DNA of 51,320 nucleotides from Saprospiraceae bacterium (GCA_020627965.1 JAHDFX010000012.1:1-51320); one strand, 5' to 3'; positions 16,886 through 25,990 are shown, counted from the stretch's first letter. Numbers and translations are program-made. Notes: generated by a model from the sequence alone, not told the origin.

Positions 16886-19120
16886 TCATTTCACCAAGTC
16901 CTCTAAACGCATCATGCTTTTTTGATTTTCATCATCATATAGAGCATTCAATACATCTAGTTTTTCCAATTCGGTCAGGCGCCAGGTCATGGAAGAGCGT
17001 TGATTTTTTATTGTTGGGCGATAAACAATATGTACAACATCTACCGGGTGATTATCTAGTGCCTGTATCATAGCATTTAGATACCGGTCGTTATGATAAT
17101 CCTGCACTGTACTGGTTTTTGCAGCCGTTCCAATAGGGTTTAATAAACGCCCTAGCATCGTTGTTTGGGATACAGGTTGAACCTCTTCGACTTTATCTTC
17201 TCCTCTAAGCTGTATAATGAGTACCCCACTTGTATTTTCCTGTATCCAGTCCGCAAAGTTTTGAACAAAACGACTGGCTGTGGCGATACCAAAATTGTCG
17301 CGCCAACCAGCATCTATAACTTGTATTGGTGGATCACTGGGCAAATAGGTGTTTGGCAATATGTAAGGGAAGGTCGCGTTCATGCGCAAGGCAGTACTCA
17401 GGCGTAGATTATAAGCATCATGTTCAGCAAACAAGCGACCAAAATCTATAGCATCTATCTCTACCAGGAGACCTTCTTCCTTGTTTAGTACAGGATGAGT
17501 CATATAACTTACGCCTTGTGGGGAGATATAAATCTGTCTTAGGTCAGTGGCGGAAACAGGGCTAAGAAACATCATAGGAATAATGGCGTCTCTTTCTGGT
17601 TGTCGGTAATCTTTGATCCGTTTATCTAATATGCCATGTGTATTTTCTATTAATTGTTGCTCAAAAACATAACCTCGGTCTTTATAATAAGAATAGTCCC
17701 CATCTTTAAATTTCAACCAGGGAACAAACATATCATTGGCGAGGGCAGTGAAAATAATAGGATTGAGTAAGTCTTTTGCCATATCGTAGGTGTAAGCCTG
17801 GTCGTATATATTGATGGAATCGCCCTGATGTTCAAGTAGTGCTAATTCGCGAAAATATGCAGCGCCAAGCATACCGCCAGAGGCTCCCGCTAGTAAGACG
17901 GTATGGTCGAGCAATTTACCTTTAAGCAAACTATCCGCCCGCTGGAGTGCATGAATGGTCCAGACAGCCTGGCGGGTTCCTCCCCCACTGGTAGTAATCA
18001 TGACCATACGAGGTTGACGGATTAGCCTTCCTCGACCGAATTTTTTTCGCCATTTTCTGAGTGTTTGTAGGGTGGTATCTATATCGTTTTGAATAAGTTC
18101 TTCATCATAAAATGCCTCTAAACTACTTAGCTTGTATTCAGCTTTTTCCTTTTTATAATTAAGTCCATAGGCATGGTTTTCAAATTCGGGAGACAGGCTT
18201 GAAAATGTATTGATACCTAGAAATAACAATACGAAGATAGTTGTCCGCCAATTGCCCAACCAATAACTCAGGGCTGCGATCAGGCTGGTTAAGACACTAA
18301 AAAAAATAAACAGGCTGGCTCCGGCAGGAATCCTTAACCATGGATTCTCAGTAAATATACCGAGGAGGAATAGAATAACAATACTGAGCAATTGTACTAA
18401 TAAAGCATTTTGGTGATTTTGTCGGAATACACGATGCAGCCATTCCACAGGATAATGCTCTACATCTCTCACCAGGCGAATTTGTAAGCGCCCAGTCAGG
18501 TAATAATCTACATCTATAGCATTTTGAAAAATACCCTCTGGGTCTTCTAACTTTTCTCTTCTCTTTTTTAATAACCGGGGCAGTTCAGTTGGTTTTAATT
18601 TTTGTTTTAATACTTTGATGTCATTATTTGTTAATTGAAAATACAAAGCGGCCAATACCATTGTGATTGTTATTCCAGTAAAAAAGCCCAGGAGATCGAA
18701 TACTATACTATACTCGGCAGCCAAGCCATTATACCATTGAAAATTAATCATCACAACTAAGTAGAATATCACAAAGGCTATAGGTATGATAGAGTTGTTG
18801 ATAAAATATTTGGTAAACGGACGATTGAGCGAAGCCAGAAAAGGAAAGCGATAACTGTGCAGGATATATGTAGATACATTCCAGGCCATCAAGAAGCCTC
18901 CAAAGCATATACCGACCCACATAAAACTGAAAAAATTGACTTTTCCGAGATATTCAGGATCAACATAAAGATACTTCATCCCATAAACACTTCCCACTTG
19001 CTTAAGTAAAATCAGTACAGGGAATATCCACAAAAATAGGAGAATAATATTGCTTTTGACATGCAAGATCAATAGCTGAACAGGGAAGGAACGGAATATG
19101 CCATGTAATATTTTCTTCAT
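16886..19120 (-). CDS. Membrane-bound patatin-like phospholipase
   Basis: This 744-residue protein has an N-terminal membrane region of several helices (between about 20 and 300) and a C-terminal patatin-like hydrolase domain. The oxyanion-hole loop SGGGTRQ lies at about 376-382, the nucleophile elbow GASGG near 411, and the Asp of the Ser-Asp dyad in IDAGWRDNFG near 602 (usual patatin form DGG or DGA). Patatins hydrolyse acyl esters of membrane lipids. The fusion to a multi-helix membrane anchor implies action at the inner membrane. The gene is convergent with parC (17 bp apart) and divergent from the gene at 19240. The substrate is unknown. Confidence 0.8.
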   Translation of the reverse strand: MKKILHGIFRSFPVQLLILHVKSNIILLFLWIFPVLILLKQVGSVYGMKYLYVDPEYLGKVNFFSFMWVGICFGGFLMAWNVSTYILHSYRFPFLASLNRPFTKYFINNSIIPIAFVIFYLVVMINFQWYNGLAAEYSIVFDLLGFFTGITITMVLAALYFQLTNNDIKVLKQKLKPTELPRLLKKRREKLEDPEGIFQNAIDVDYYLTGRLQIRLVRDVEHYPVEWLHRVFRQNHQNALLVQLLSIVILFLLGIFTENPWLRIPAGASLFIFFSVLTSLIAALSYWLGNWRTTIFVLLFLGINTFSSLSPEFENHAYGLNYKKEKAEYKLSSLEAFYDEELIQNDIDTTLQTLRKWRKKFGRGRLIRQPRMVMITTSGGGTRQAVWTIHALQRADSLLKGKLLDHTVLLAGASGGMLGAAYFRELALLEHQGDSINIYDQAYTYDMAKDLLNPIIFTALANDMFVPWLKFKDGDYSYYKDRGYVFEQQLIENTHGILDKRIKDYRQPERDAIIPMMFLSPVSATDLRQIYISPQGVSYMTHPVLNKEEGLLVEIDAIDFGRLFAEHDAYNLRLSTALRMNATFPYILPNTYLPSDPPIQVIDAGWRDNFGIATASRFVQNFADWIQENTSGVLIIQLRGEDKVEEVQPVSQTTMLGRLLNPIGTAAKTSTVQDYHNDRYLNAMIQALDNHPVDVVHIVYRPTIKNQRSSMTWRLTELEKLDVLNALYDDENQKSMMRLEDLVK

Positions 19121-19148
19121 TTTTGAGTTTCTAATATATTATATCTGC

Positions 19149-19179
19149 TTTAAAATTATCTTTAGATTACTTATTTTTG
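19149..19179 (+). promoter_or_regulatory. Promoter that fixes the start at 19240
   Basis: TTTA (19149-19152) and TATTTTTG (19172-19179) are 19 bp apart, the consensus spacing. Transcription would start near 19185, inside the longest open frame. This supports the downstream ATG at 19240, which also gives a signal peptide. Confidence 0.5.
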
Positions 19180-19239
19180 GTCAGGTATTTGATTTATAAT
19201 GATTTGGAAGAACCTAAACAACAATTTAAAAAAGTAAAA

Positions 19240-20421
19240 ATGAATTTGAAGACAAAAATACTGGTATTATTTCTTTTGGTCGCTTTTGCTTTACAAGCAC
19301 AGCCCAAAATTCATTATTCTTATGTTTCTGATAGAAAGTTTACACAGCCTAATGAATTATATGGTTATACCCTGAGCCCAAATGAATGGGAAGATGCCAA
19401 TGGTCGCAAAGGTAAACTATATCCAGGCGAAGTGCAATTCTCTATAGTTAGAGGTTATTTGAAGGTAAAAGGGGGGCAAGCAGAAGGTTTATATGGTATT
19501 AATCGTATAGAACAAGAAAGTAAAAGAATTATTCGGGTTTCTCTTTTGGATGCAAAAGACCCGGCTAATCAAGGTAGTTTGAAAGTTATTTTGGATGATA
19601 ATAGCTATATAGATGCTTATATATTCAGGCGTTCTCGGAATTCAGACGAAATTATTTATTATCAAAAAGGCTTGACGGCTCGTCAAAAGGATTTTAATAA
19701 AGAGTTTTTTACAGATGAGAATGAACTTGTTCTGGCAGAAGACAGCGACTTATGGGGTAAGACGATTCGTCCGTTTTTTGTACTGACACGCTCTTCCTGT
19801 AATCGTATATATCCGGCCGACAGTGTTTCTTTTCGGTTTATTGAAGATGTTGTTGTAAAAACAAAGCCAGAAAAAGAAGAAAAGACTGATAAGGTGAAAA
19901 TAGCAATTCCAAAGCCTGATAAGAAAAAAGGTAAAAAAGAAGAAGAGGAATTGGCAAAAGAAGATGAATTTGAAAATGAGTTTGAAGATGAAGGAAATGA
20001 TAATCCATTTGGATTTAGAGTTGTTAAAGATGACAAACCCGAAAAAATAGAAGAGACAACAGAAAGTACAGAAGAGGAAAGCACGGAAGAAGAAAGCACA
20101 GAAATAGTTGAAGAAACAACAATAGACAAGCCTAAGGCGCCAAAAGAAAAAGCACCAAAAGAGAAGCGGACATACCGGATGGTTTATAAATACAATGTGT
20201 GGGTAGGGGATGAAACAGATGGCTATTTGGATGAGAAAGAAGAAGAAATGGTGGTCAAAAAATGGAAACGCCTGACCAGTAGAGCTTCAGGAGATAAAGA
20301 TACTCGCTATGTGCTGGAAGTCACAACGGGCAAAGGAACTGTTTTTGTTTATATGAATGAGCGAAAAGCAGTTTCTATGATTGAGATTGATGGTAACAGG
20401 TATTTGATGCGCGGGTATTAA
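19240..20421 (+). CDS. Exported acidic protein, unknown
   Basis: This 393-residue protein has a signal peptide (1-20, ending ALQAQ). Residues about 20-210 form a folded beta-rich domain. Residues about 215-325 are low complexity, rich in Glu, Lys, Thr and Pro, with an imperfect TEESTEEES repeat and a KAPKEKAPKEK stretch. A further folded domain follows (about 330-393). I do not recognise the family. The longer reading frame back to 19177 is rejected because it places 21 residues before the signal peptide and begins inside the promoter. The gene ends at a 31-bp inverted repeat terminator shared with prs. Confidence 0.6.
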   Translation: MNLKTKILVLFLLVAFALQAQPKIHYSYVSDRKFTQPNELYGYTLSPNEWEDANGRKGKLYPGEVQFSIVRGYLKVKGGQAEGLYGINRIEQESKRIIRVSLLDAKDPANQGSLKVILDDNSYIDAYIFRRSRNSDEIIYYQKGLTARQKDFNKEFFTDENELVLAEDSDLWGKTIRPFFVLTRSSCNRIYPADSVSFRFIEDVVVKTKPEKEEKTDKVKIAIPKPDKKKGKKEEEELAKEDEFENEFEDEGNDNPFGFRVVKDDKPEKIEETTESTEEESTEEESTEIVEETTIDKPKAPKEKAPKEKRTYRMVYKYNVWVGDETDGYLDEKEEEMVVKKWKRLTSRASGDKDTRYVLEVTTGKGTVFVYMNERKAVSMIEIDGNRYLMRGY

Positions 20422-20443
20422 TGTTGACTTTGATCCGCCACTT

Positions 20444-20506
20444 ATAACAAACATAAAAAATCCCGAATTTTCATCATGAAAATTCGGGATTTTTTATGTT
20501 TGTTAT
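20444..20506. terminator. Bidirectional terminator, 31-bp perfect inverted repeat
   Basis: Arms 20444-20474 and 20476-20506 are perfectly complementary around one base. The GC core TCCCGAA is flanked by A-run and T-run on both sides, as in a bidirectional intrinsic terminator. It lies between two convergent genes, the acidic exported protein and prs, so one element serves both. Confidence 0.88.
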
Positions 20507-20517
20507 GGTAATTTAAG

Positions 20518-21471
20518 CTACTGCGTGAACAAAGTCTTCCCTTGTTTCACAAACAAAGCAGAAATAGAACGATGCTCATGTGTATTACGAATGGCTCTTG
20601 CAAATAGTTTTGCTACAGATAAAACTTTGATTTTGGAGGACTCTTGCTTGAGGGGAATCGTATCGCAGACGATTACTTCATCAAGTACCGAATTTTCGAT
20701 GTTTTGGTAAGCATTGCCAGACAAAACAGGATGGGTACAAATAGCTCTCACACTTTTAGCTCCTTTGTCTATCATTGCCTGCCCTGCTCTGCATAAAGTA
20801 CCTGCGGTATCTGCCAGATCATCTGTTAGGATAACGTCTTTGCCTTCCACTTCCCCGATAACGGTAATGGCTTCTATTTGGTTGGCTCTCCGGCGTTCTT
20901 TATCACAAATCACGAGATCTGTGCCAAAATACTTGGCGTAAGCTCTAGCTCTTTTTGTGCTACCAACATCAGGAGCTGCAAAGGTGACATTGCCAATATT
21001 CTGCGTTTCGAGATAAGGTATAAAAATAGCCTCTGCCTGTAAATGGTCTACTGGAATATCAAAAAAACCCTGGATTTGATCTGCGTGAAAATCCATGGTA
21101 ACAATTCGGTTGACTCCGGCAGCCTGAAGAATATTGGCAACTAGTTTGGCGCCAATGGCTACACGTGGCTTGTCTTTTCTATCCTGGCGAGCATAGCCAA
21201 AATAAGGAATAACGGCTGTAATATAGCCTGCTGAAGCTCGCTTTGCCGCATCGATCATTAGCAGCAGCTCCATCAAATTATCGGCAGGAGAGAAAGTAGA
21301 TTGTATAAAAAAGGTATAGGCACCACGTACCGATTCCTGAATGACAGGCTGCATTTCACCATCGCTAAAACGATTCATTTTTACCTGCCCTAGCTGTTGT
21401 CCGTAATAATCAGCAATTTTTTCAGCTAAATAGGACGAATTAGTACCTGAAAATAATTTTACATCTGTCAT
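20518..21471 (-). CDS. prs: Ribose-phosphate pyrophosphokinase
   Basis: This enzyme makes PRPP from ribose 5-phosphate and ATP, the precursor for nucleotides, His, Trp and NAD. It has 317 residues from the ATG at 21471, the usual length (310-320). Visible motifs are KLFSGTNSSYLAEKI (start of the family fold), YFGYARQDRK, VTMDFHADQIQGFF and the PRPP loop ILTDDLADTAGTL. The ATG at 21528 is rejected because it adds 19 hydrophobic residues not found in the family and lies upstream of a -7 element at 21509-21516. The gene is followed by the shared terminator at 20444-20506. Confidence 0.95.
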   Translation of the reverse strand: MTDVKLFSGTNSSYLAEKIADYYGQQLGQVKMNRFSDGEMQPVIQESVRGAYTFFIQSTFSPADNLMELLLMIDAAKRASAGYITAVIPYFGYARQDRKDKPRVAIGAKLVANILQAAGVNRIVTMDFHADQIQGFFDIPVDHLQAEAIFIPYLETQNIGNVTFAAPDVGSTKRARAYAKYFGTDLVICDKERRRANQIEAITVIGEVEGKDVILTDDLADTAGTLCRAGQAMIDKGAKSVRAICTHPVLSGNAYQNIENSVLDEVIVCDTIPLKQESSKIKVLSVAKLFARAIRNTHEHRSISALFVKQGKTLFTQ

Positions 21472-21508
21472 GACCTTGGTGTTTACCGTAAGCGTATATA
21501 ATAAAACG

Positions 21509-21516
21509 CAAATGTA
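21509..21516 (-). promoter_or_regulatory. -7 element for prs
   Basis: Reads TACATTTG on the minus strand (TAnnTTTG). It predicts a start near 21503 and a leader of about 32 bases to the prs ATG at 21471. No good -33 element was seen. Confidence 0.4.
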
Positions 21517-21544
21517 GTGATATTTCATTATATCTTTACCTTAT

Positions 21545-24500
21545 CTACTCTTCCTTAATTTCCAAAATTTTCATTTCTACTCTTTGGTTCTTGCGCCTAC
21601 CCTCCACAGTATCATTCGAAGCAATAGGCATTGTTTTTCCATAACCCTTGAAACGAAGTCTGTCTTTGTGAATACCATTGTTGGTAATATAATTTGCGAC
21701 AGCCCCTGAACGTCCTTTTGATAATTCTCTGGCAAATTCATGGCTACAGAGTCCGTTCGTATGCCCACTAATCTCTACGATAACATTTGGGTTTTTTTGT
21801 AAAAAATCTACTGCTCTTGCCAGTTCAAGGCTAGACTCTTCTTTTAATGTGGATTTATTGGCGTCAAAGTAAATGCTATTCAATGGAATGATCTGTCCGA
21901 CCTTTATTGGATATAATTTTATATCTTCTTCCAGCTCACGATATTCCGGTGCAGGACTAGGATTTACGCCATCAGCCTGTTGTGTATTTAGAGCAATATC
22001 ACGTTCCCGTTCTTTTTGTTGTCTACGGATTTTTTCTTCTAATTCTTTACGCAATTTCTGCTCTACTTCTTTTTTCAAACGGTATTCCAATTCCTGACGT
22101 AATTGATCTTTAACCGGATCAGCTAACTGTGTTCTTAAATCCTGCTCAATTTCATCTTTTAGAGCTTGGCGCAATTCATTTTCAATATCCTGACGTAGTT
22201 TGTTTCTAAGATCATCTTCAACATCTTTACGCATGTCATCGCGTAATTTTTGTTCAACATCATCGCGCATATCATCCCTGAGTTCATCTTGAATATTACT
22301 TTTCAAATCAGAACGCAACTGGTCTTCGACATCTTTTTTCATCCCATCTTCCAATTGATCTCTGATGTCGTCTTTCAAATTATCTTCCAACTCGTTTTTA
22401 ACATCATCCAACAATTCTTCCTGTAACTTTTGACGAACTTCATCTTGTAGTTCTTTTTCTAAATCTTTCCTCACCTGTTCTTCCAACTCCTCAAAAGAAG
22501 GCATGGGTTCTGGTGCTGCCATAGCCAATACTTCTTCTTCCTGTGGTACTTCTTTTTTTACGATGGGTGCTTCTTCTGCTACTGGTTGTTTCGGTGGCTT
22601 GGGTTTGGCTGGCCTTGTTTTCTTTGGTGCTTCGCTTGTTTTGGGCGGCTTATCCTCGTACATCATGCCCATTTTTCTGCGTAATGCTGCCAATTCATCC
22701 TCTTCTTCTGCTGGTTCTTCGGCTATTGTTGCTGCTGGTTCCTGCTCTTCTTCCTCGACTTCTGCTGGTTTGGTAGCTGCTTTATTCTTTTTTTGTGCCG
22801 GGCGTGTTCGTGTAGTTGTTGGTCTTGGACGTGATTTAACTTCAGGGTTTTTTATGACCCTTATTTCAACTTCCTCTTCCTCTTCGTCATCAAAATCATT
22901 ATCTGGTTCTTCGCGATCTGCTAATCGTTCAGGCATAGGGTCTGGTTCAGATTCTTCTGTGTCGTAATGTGTGTTACTGAAGAGTTTTTTCATTTTTGCC
23001 AATTCATAATCATCTTCAGTCTCCGGTTTATTTATATCGTTATAACGCTCTTTCAAAGAACGCAAACGATAATCGTCTTTTACTGGTGCTTTCCTAGTCA
23101 GTGGAGCTCGATATTCTGGTGGAGGAGCAACGGGTGTTTCTTCTTTTTTCACCGGCTTTTCTTTAGGCAGCTTTGCTACTTTTGGAGTCTTTGGAGTTCG
23201 GGGCGGTTTTGGTGCCTTGGCTTCTTTTTTCTTCCGGGCTTTCTCTTCTTCATAAAAACTGGATCGAGGTGCTCTGAAATTATCGCTATATCTTTCTCTT
23301 TCAGGAGGGCGTGTAATGGTTTTTGTATTAGAACGTTCTTCATCCAACATAGCCAAATCCTGCTCCAATGATGCTAGTTTTTTCTTCAATGCTTCTACCT
23401 CTGGGGAAGGTGTATATTCTTTTTTCTGTGGATTAATCTGAGCAATAATTTCAGGATCATCCCCATCATAATCAATTTCTTCTACGACATTAACTTGTTC
23501 CCTTACGGGGAAATAACCAGATATTTCGGGTAAAGCTTCAGGTTCTTTACTGTCAGAAACAACCATTTGATAATCGCTGTTTTCGGCTAAAGGTTGACCT
23601 GTTTCAGCATCTACCAGACGGGCTTTTACCAGCGTAACGGGTTCTGGCTGGACTTCCTTTGGTAGTCTGATGCGGTATAAATTTGACATTAAATTGGGTG
23701 AACCAATATCTGAAGAAAAATAAGCATACTCGCCCGATGCTGGAACGGTATAATTATAGTCATTGCCATTCGTATTGATTTGTTTGCCCAGGTTTAAAGG
23801 TTTCGACCATTTTGTCCAGGTATTGTCTAGTCGGCGCGACATGAATACATCCAATCCACCATAGCCAGGATGCCCTTCCGATGAAAAGTAGATGGTTTTA
23901 TTGTCTGCCGCAATGAAAACACTGGCTTCCATGCCTTTGGTATTGATAGTTGTTCCCATGTTTTGTGGTTCTGTCCAGGAACCATCAGCATATTTGAAAG
24001 ATACGTATAAATCTCTATCGCCTTCTGTGTCATTGCGTTCTGCTGCCATGACTATAACTCGCTGGTTGACACTGACATGGTAGCCCACAAAAGGGCTTTT
24101 GTTGTACATGTTTTTAATGTCTAGCGCTTTAGGTTTTGACCAGCCATATGGCGTTTTGCGAGAATAGGATACCCCATCTTGCTTAATATTTCCTTTTTTG
24201 CTGTATTGACCAGCCAGATATAGTGTCCGTCCGTCTGGACTTACTGCTATTACGAAATTATGGTTGTCATTATTCAGTGGTCCGCCCATATTGCCTGCCA
24301 GGCTCCAGCGTCCATTTGGTTGGCGGTAACTAACGTAAATGTCGTCTTTGTATCTGTCGAATGGGTCTTTATGTTTCGTATCAGGAATATTGTCTGGATG
24401 GTATTTTCGAGCAAAAAACAAGGTTTGTCCATCGGGAGAAATGATCGGCAGACGCTCTGCATAGGCAGAATTGACATTATTACTTAAGCGTTCTGCTGGC

Positions 24501-24595
24501 ATGACTGCTTCTGCATATTCAATGGTATTGATCTGAGCTAGACTTTGTAAGTTAAAAAAAGCCATACAGCTCGTCAGGAAAAGTAGTTTTTTCAT
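21545..24595 (-). CDS. PD40/OmpA outer-membrane protein with dodecad helix
   Basis: This 1016-residue exported protein has a signal peptide (1-21). Beta-propeller repeats of the PD40/WD40-like type follow (about 25-330, with segments such as LSPDGRTLYLAG-like and IYFSSEGHPGYGGLDVF). Next is a Pro/Lys/Glu-rich disordered region (about 390-705), then twelve exact-length 12-residue repeats (711-854). The C-terminal OmpA peptidoglycan-binding domain (about 895-1016) carries ISGHTNG, ELSKGRSGAVANYI and GRRKNQRVE. The layout resembles Bacteroidota gliding/T9SS-associated PD40-OmpA proteins such as PorE/SprF-linked components, but with the long helix in place of TPRs. The start at 24595 is preferred over 24643 because it gives the signal peptide directly. 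It probably links the outer membrane to the cell wall. Confidence 0.82.
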   Translation of the reverse strand: MKKLLFLTSCMAFFNLQSLAQINTIEYAEAVMPAERLSNNVNSAYAERLPIISPDGQTLFFARKYHPDNIPDTKHKDPFDRYKDDIYVSYRQPNGRWSLAGNMGGPLNNDNHNFVIAVSPDGRTLYLAGQYSKKGNIKQDGVSYSRKTPYGWSKPKALDIKNMYNKSPFVGYHVSVNQRVIVMAAERNDTEGDRDLYVSFKYADGSWTEPQNMGTTINTKGMEASVFIAADNKTIYFSSEGHPGYGGLDVFMSRRLDNTWTKWSKPLNLGKQINTNGNDYNYTVPASGEYAYFSSDIGSPNLMSNLYRIRLPKEVQPEPVTLVKARLVDAETGQPLAENSDYQMVVSDSKEPEALPEISGYFPVREQVNVVEEIDYDGDDPEIIAQINPQKKEYTPSPEVEALKKKLASLEQDLAMLDEERSNTKTITRPPERERYSDNFRAPRSSFYEEEKARKKKEAKAPKPPRTPKTPKVAKLPKEKPVKKEETPVAPPPEYRAPLTRKAPVKDDYRLRSLKERYNDINKPETEDDYELAKMKKLFSNTHYDTEESEPDPMPERLADREEPDNDFDDEEEEEVEIRVIKNPEVKSRPRPTTTRTRPAQKKNKAATKPAEVEEEEQEPAATIAEEPAEEEDELAALRRKMGMMYEDKPPKTSEAPKKTRPAKPKPPKQPVAEEAPIVKKEVPQEEEVLAMAAPEPMPSFEELEEQVRKDLEKELQDEVRQKLQEELLDDVKNELEDNLKDDIRDQLEDGMKKDVEDQLRSDLKSNIQDELRDDMRDDVEQKLRDDMRKDVEDDLRNKLRQDIENELRQALKDEIEQDLRTQLADPVKDQLRQELEYRLKKEVEQKLRKELEEKIRRQQKERERDIALNTQQADGVNPSPAPEYRELEEDIKLYPIKVGQIIPLNSIYFDANKSTLKEESSLELARAVDFLQKNPNVIVEISGHTNGLCSHEFARELSKGRSGAVANYITNNGIHKDRLRFKGYGKTMPIASNDTVEGRRKNQRVEMKILEIKEE
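22034..22465 (-). repeat. Twelve 36-bp units coding a 12-residue helix repeat
   Basis: Codons for residues 711-854 fall into twelve consecutive 12-residue units without insertions. The pattern is x-L-x-x-x-L/M-x-x-x-V/I-x-x, with charged residues (Asp, Glu, Lys, Arg, Gln) elsewhere, for example ELRDDMRDDVEQ and KLRDDMRKDVED. Hydrophobic residues recur every four positions. DNA identity between units is moderate, so the repeat is old at DNA level but its length is kept. Confidence 0.9.
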
Positions 24596-24720
24596 GTCTA
24601 GTTTTACTTTGCTACAATTTAAGCATTTTTTTTTAAGTAACACTTACCCAACGTTTAATGAATATAACCCTGTCTTTGAAAATGAATACCCTAACATTAT
24701 TTACCAATAACAATAAAACT

Positions 24721-25356
24721 ATGTACAAAAATCTTTTGCTTTTGCTCATCTTCTCTTTGCTTCTTTTAGCATGTAATAAAGATGAACACACCGACCCTGT
24801 TTCATCTCAGGTAGATTTAGTTAATCTGGAAGTCGGACAAAAATCGTTTTACAGGTCTTACAAGGCAACCTGTAGTGATGGTATCTCGGATTTTGCCTGG
24901 CGTGGGACTACCCTGATATTGGAAGTTACCGAAAATGATGGGCAATTATTCTTCGAAGAATCATTTACAGATGATTCTGCCATTAATATACCCCCGGTAA
25001 GTTATCCGGTCACAGTTATTGATGGAGGTATTCTAATCCCTGATCGTGATGAGTCCTTGCTATTTTATTTTTATGCTAATGATACCATTCGCCTTAATCC
25101 GGAACACGATGTAATCCTGGAGCAGGACGGTTGTTTTGTCATTCAGGATAGTACTCCTTTTGTCGGTAATGACATCGGAACAATTCCTTTATTTCAGGTA
25201 GGAGAAGTTCGGGAAACGAATAAAACAATAGTCTCTTGCGAACCTTTTGCACAGCTAGATGGCTATCTCATCTACGACAATCATCTTCGTGTCAGTCATG
25301 TGATTTATATGGATGTTTTTGATTCAACGGTGTCCGGCTGGCATTTATTGGAATAA
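24721..25356 (+). CDS. Lipoprotein, unknown
   Basis: This 211-residue protein has a lipoprotein signal (hydrophobic residues 4-16, lipobox LLLLAC with Cys at about 17, followed by NKDE). The mature part (about 190 residues) has two or three Cys, a beta-rich pattern and no recognised domain. The start at 24721 is chosen since the frame upstream (from 24658) adds 21 residues before the signal. It is divergent from the OmpA gene and ends just before a 24-bp palindromic terminator. The Asp-rich position after Cys suggests surface or inner-leaflet sorting, but I cannot tell which. Confidence 0.65.
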   Translation: MYKNLLLLLIFSLLLLACNKDEHTDPVSSQVDLVNLEVGQKSFYRSYKATCSDGISDFAWRGTTLILEVTENDGQLFFEESFTDDSAINIPPVSYPVTVIDGGILIPDRDESLLFYFYANDTIRLNPEHDVILEQDGCFVIQDSTPFVGNDIGTIPLFQVGEVRETNKTIVSCEPFAQLDGYLIYDNHLRVSHVIYMDVFDSTVSGWHLLE

Positions 25357-25379
25357 TTTAAATATGCCCTATACCCCGA

Positions 25380-25427
25380 TATAAAAGAACCCGATTTTTT
25401 GAATTCAAAAAATCGGGTTCTTTTATA
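25380..25427. terminator. Bidirectional terminator, 24-bp perfect palindrome
   Basis: The left arm 25380-25403 and right arm 25404-25427 are fully complementary with no spacer (centre GAATTC). The core AACCCGA and TCGGGTT is flanked by A/T runs. It lies between the convergent lipoprotein and cold-shock genes. Confidence 0.87.
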
Positions 25428-25465
25428 ATCTGAAATGCCTAATAACTTATGTCATTATCTTAGCA

Positions 25466-25990
25466 TTATTCTTTTTTCTGATCCTGATCCTGATCCTGTT
25501 CTTTTTCTTTTTCTTCTCCAGTTTCTTCTTCGGTTTCCTTTTTCTTCTCTTTTTCCTCTTTGTATAGCTTAACGTTATTAGCTACAGGTCCTTTAGGTCC
25601 TGATCCTATTTCAAAGACGACTTTATCTCTTTCTCTTACTTCTTCGAGAAGGCTGTCTATATGTACAAAATAATCTGTTTTTCTTGTAGACTCTTCAATA
25701 AATCCATAGCCTTTTTCTTCATTGAAGAATTTGACATAACCTATTTTTGTGTATCTTGATTCACCAGAACTGGTACTCTTGGGCACGCCAATTTCAATAT
25801 CTTCAGCATTGATTTTTTTCTTTTTCGATAAGTCGGGCGGGGTTGTTGTCAGATTTCCATCTTCATCTACATACATAAATTCTTGTTGCTTAACACCGCT
25901 TTCTTTTCTGTGTTTCTTCTTTTCTGCTTTGTCTTTTTTTCTTTTTCTTCTCTTTTTCTCTCGTTCTTTTTTATTGAAACTATCTGCCAT
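25466..25990 (-). CDS. Cold-shock-domain RNA-binding protein with charged tails
   Basis: This 174-residue protein has a cold-shock domain at about residues 80-145. It contains the RNP-1-like KGYGFIE and RNP-2-like DYFVHIDSL, and ends with a PVANNVKLY strand. The N-terminal 75 residues are Lys/Arg-rich (KKRRKRKKDKAEKKKHRK), and the C-terminal 30 are Glu/Lys/Gln/Asp-rich, ending in three GlnAsp pairs. Simple CspA proteins are about 70 residues, so the charged tails are additions and probably disordered. It likely binds single-stranded RNA. The gene converges with a lipoprotein gene across a palindromic terminator. A 400-bp gap separates it from guaB. Confidence 0.85.
   Translation of the reverse strand: MADSFNKKEREKKRRKRKKDKAEKKKHRKESGVKQQEFMYVDEDGNLTTTPPDLSKKKKINAEDIEIGVPKSTSSGESRYTKIGYVKFFNEEKGYGFIEESTRKTDYFVHIDSLLEEVRERDKVVFEIGSGPKGPVANNVKLYKEEKEKKKETEEETGEEKEKEQDQDQDQKKE
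25478..25498. repeat. Hexanucleotide microsatellite in cold-shock gene 3' end
   Basis: Three tandem CTGATC units plus a partial fourth (plus-strand reading) code for the repeated Asp-Gln tail. A change in unit number would keep the frame and alter only tail length. Confidence 0.7.

Noticed and set aside
19683-20129. Open minus-strand frame rich in Ser and Phe
   Set aside because: Antisense of the Glu/Lys-rich part of the exported protein at 19240; no signal of its own.
22503-22967. Open plus-strand frame rich in Ser and Gly opposite the OmpA gene
   Set aside because: It is the mirror of the Pro/Glu/Lys-rich region of the real minus-strand gene; composition is that of an antisense shadow.
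24658-24720. Upstream in-frame start for the lipoprotein gene
   Set aside because: Adds 21 residues before a complete lipoprotein signal; the ATG at 24721 is far more likely.
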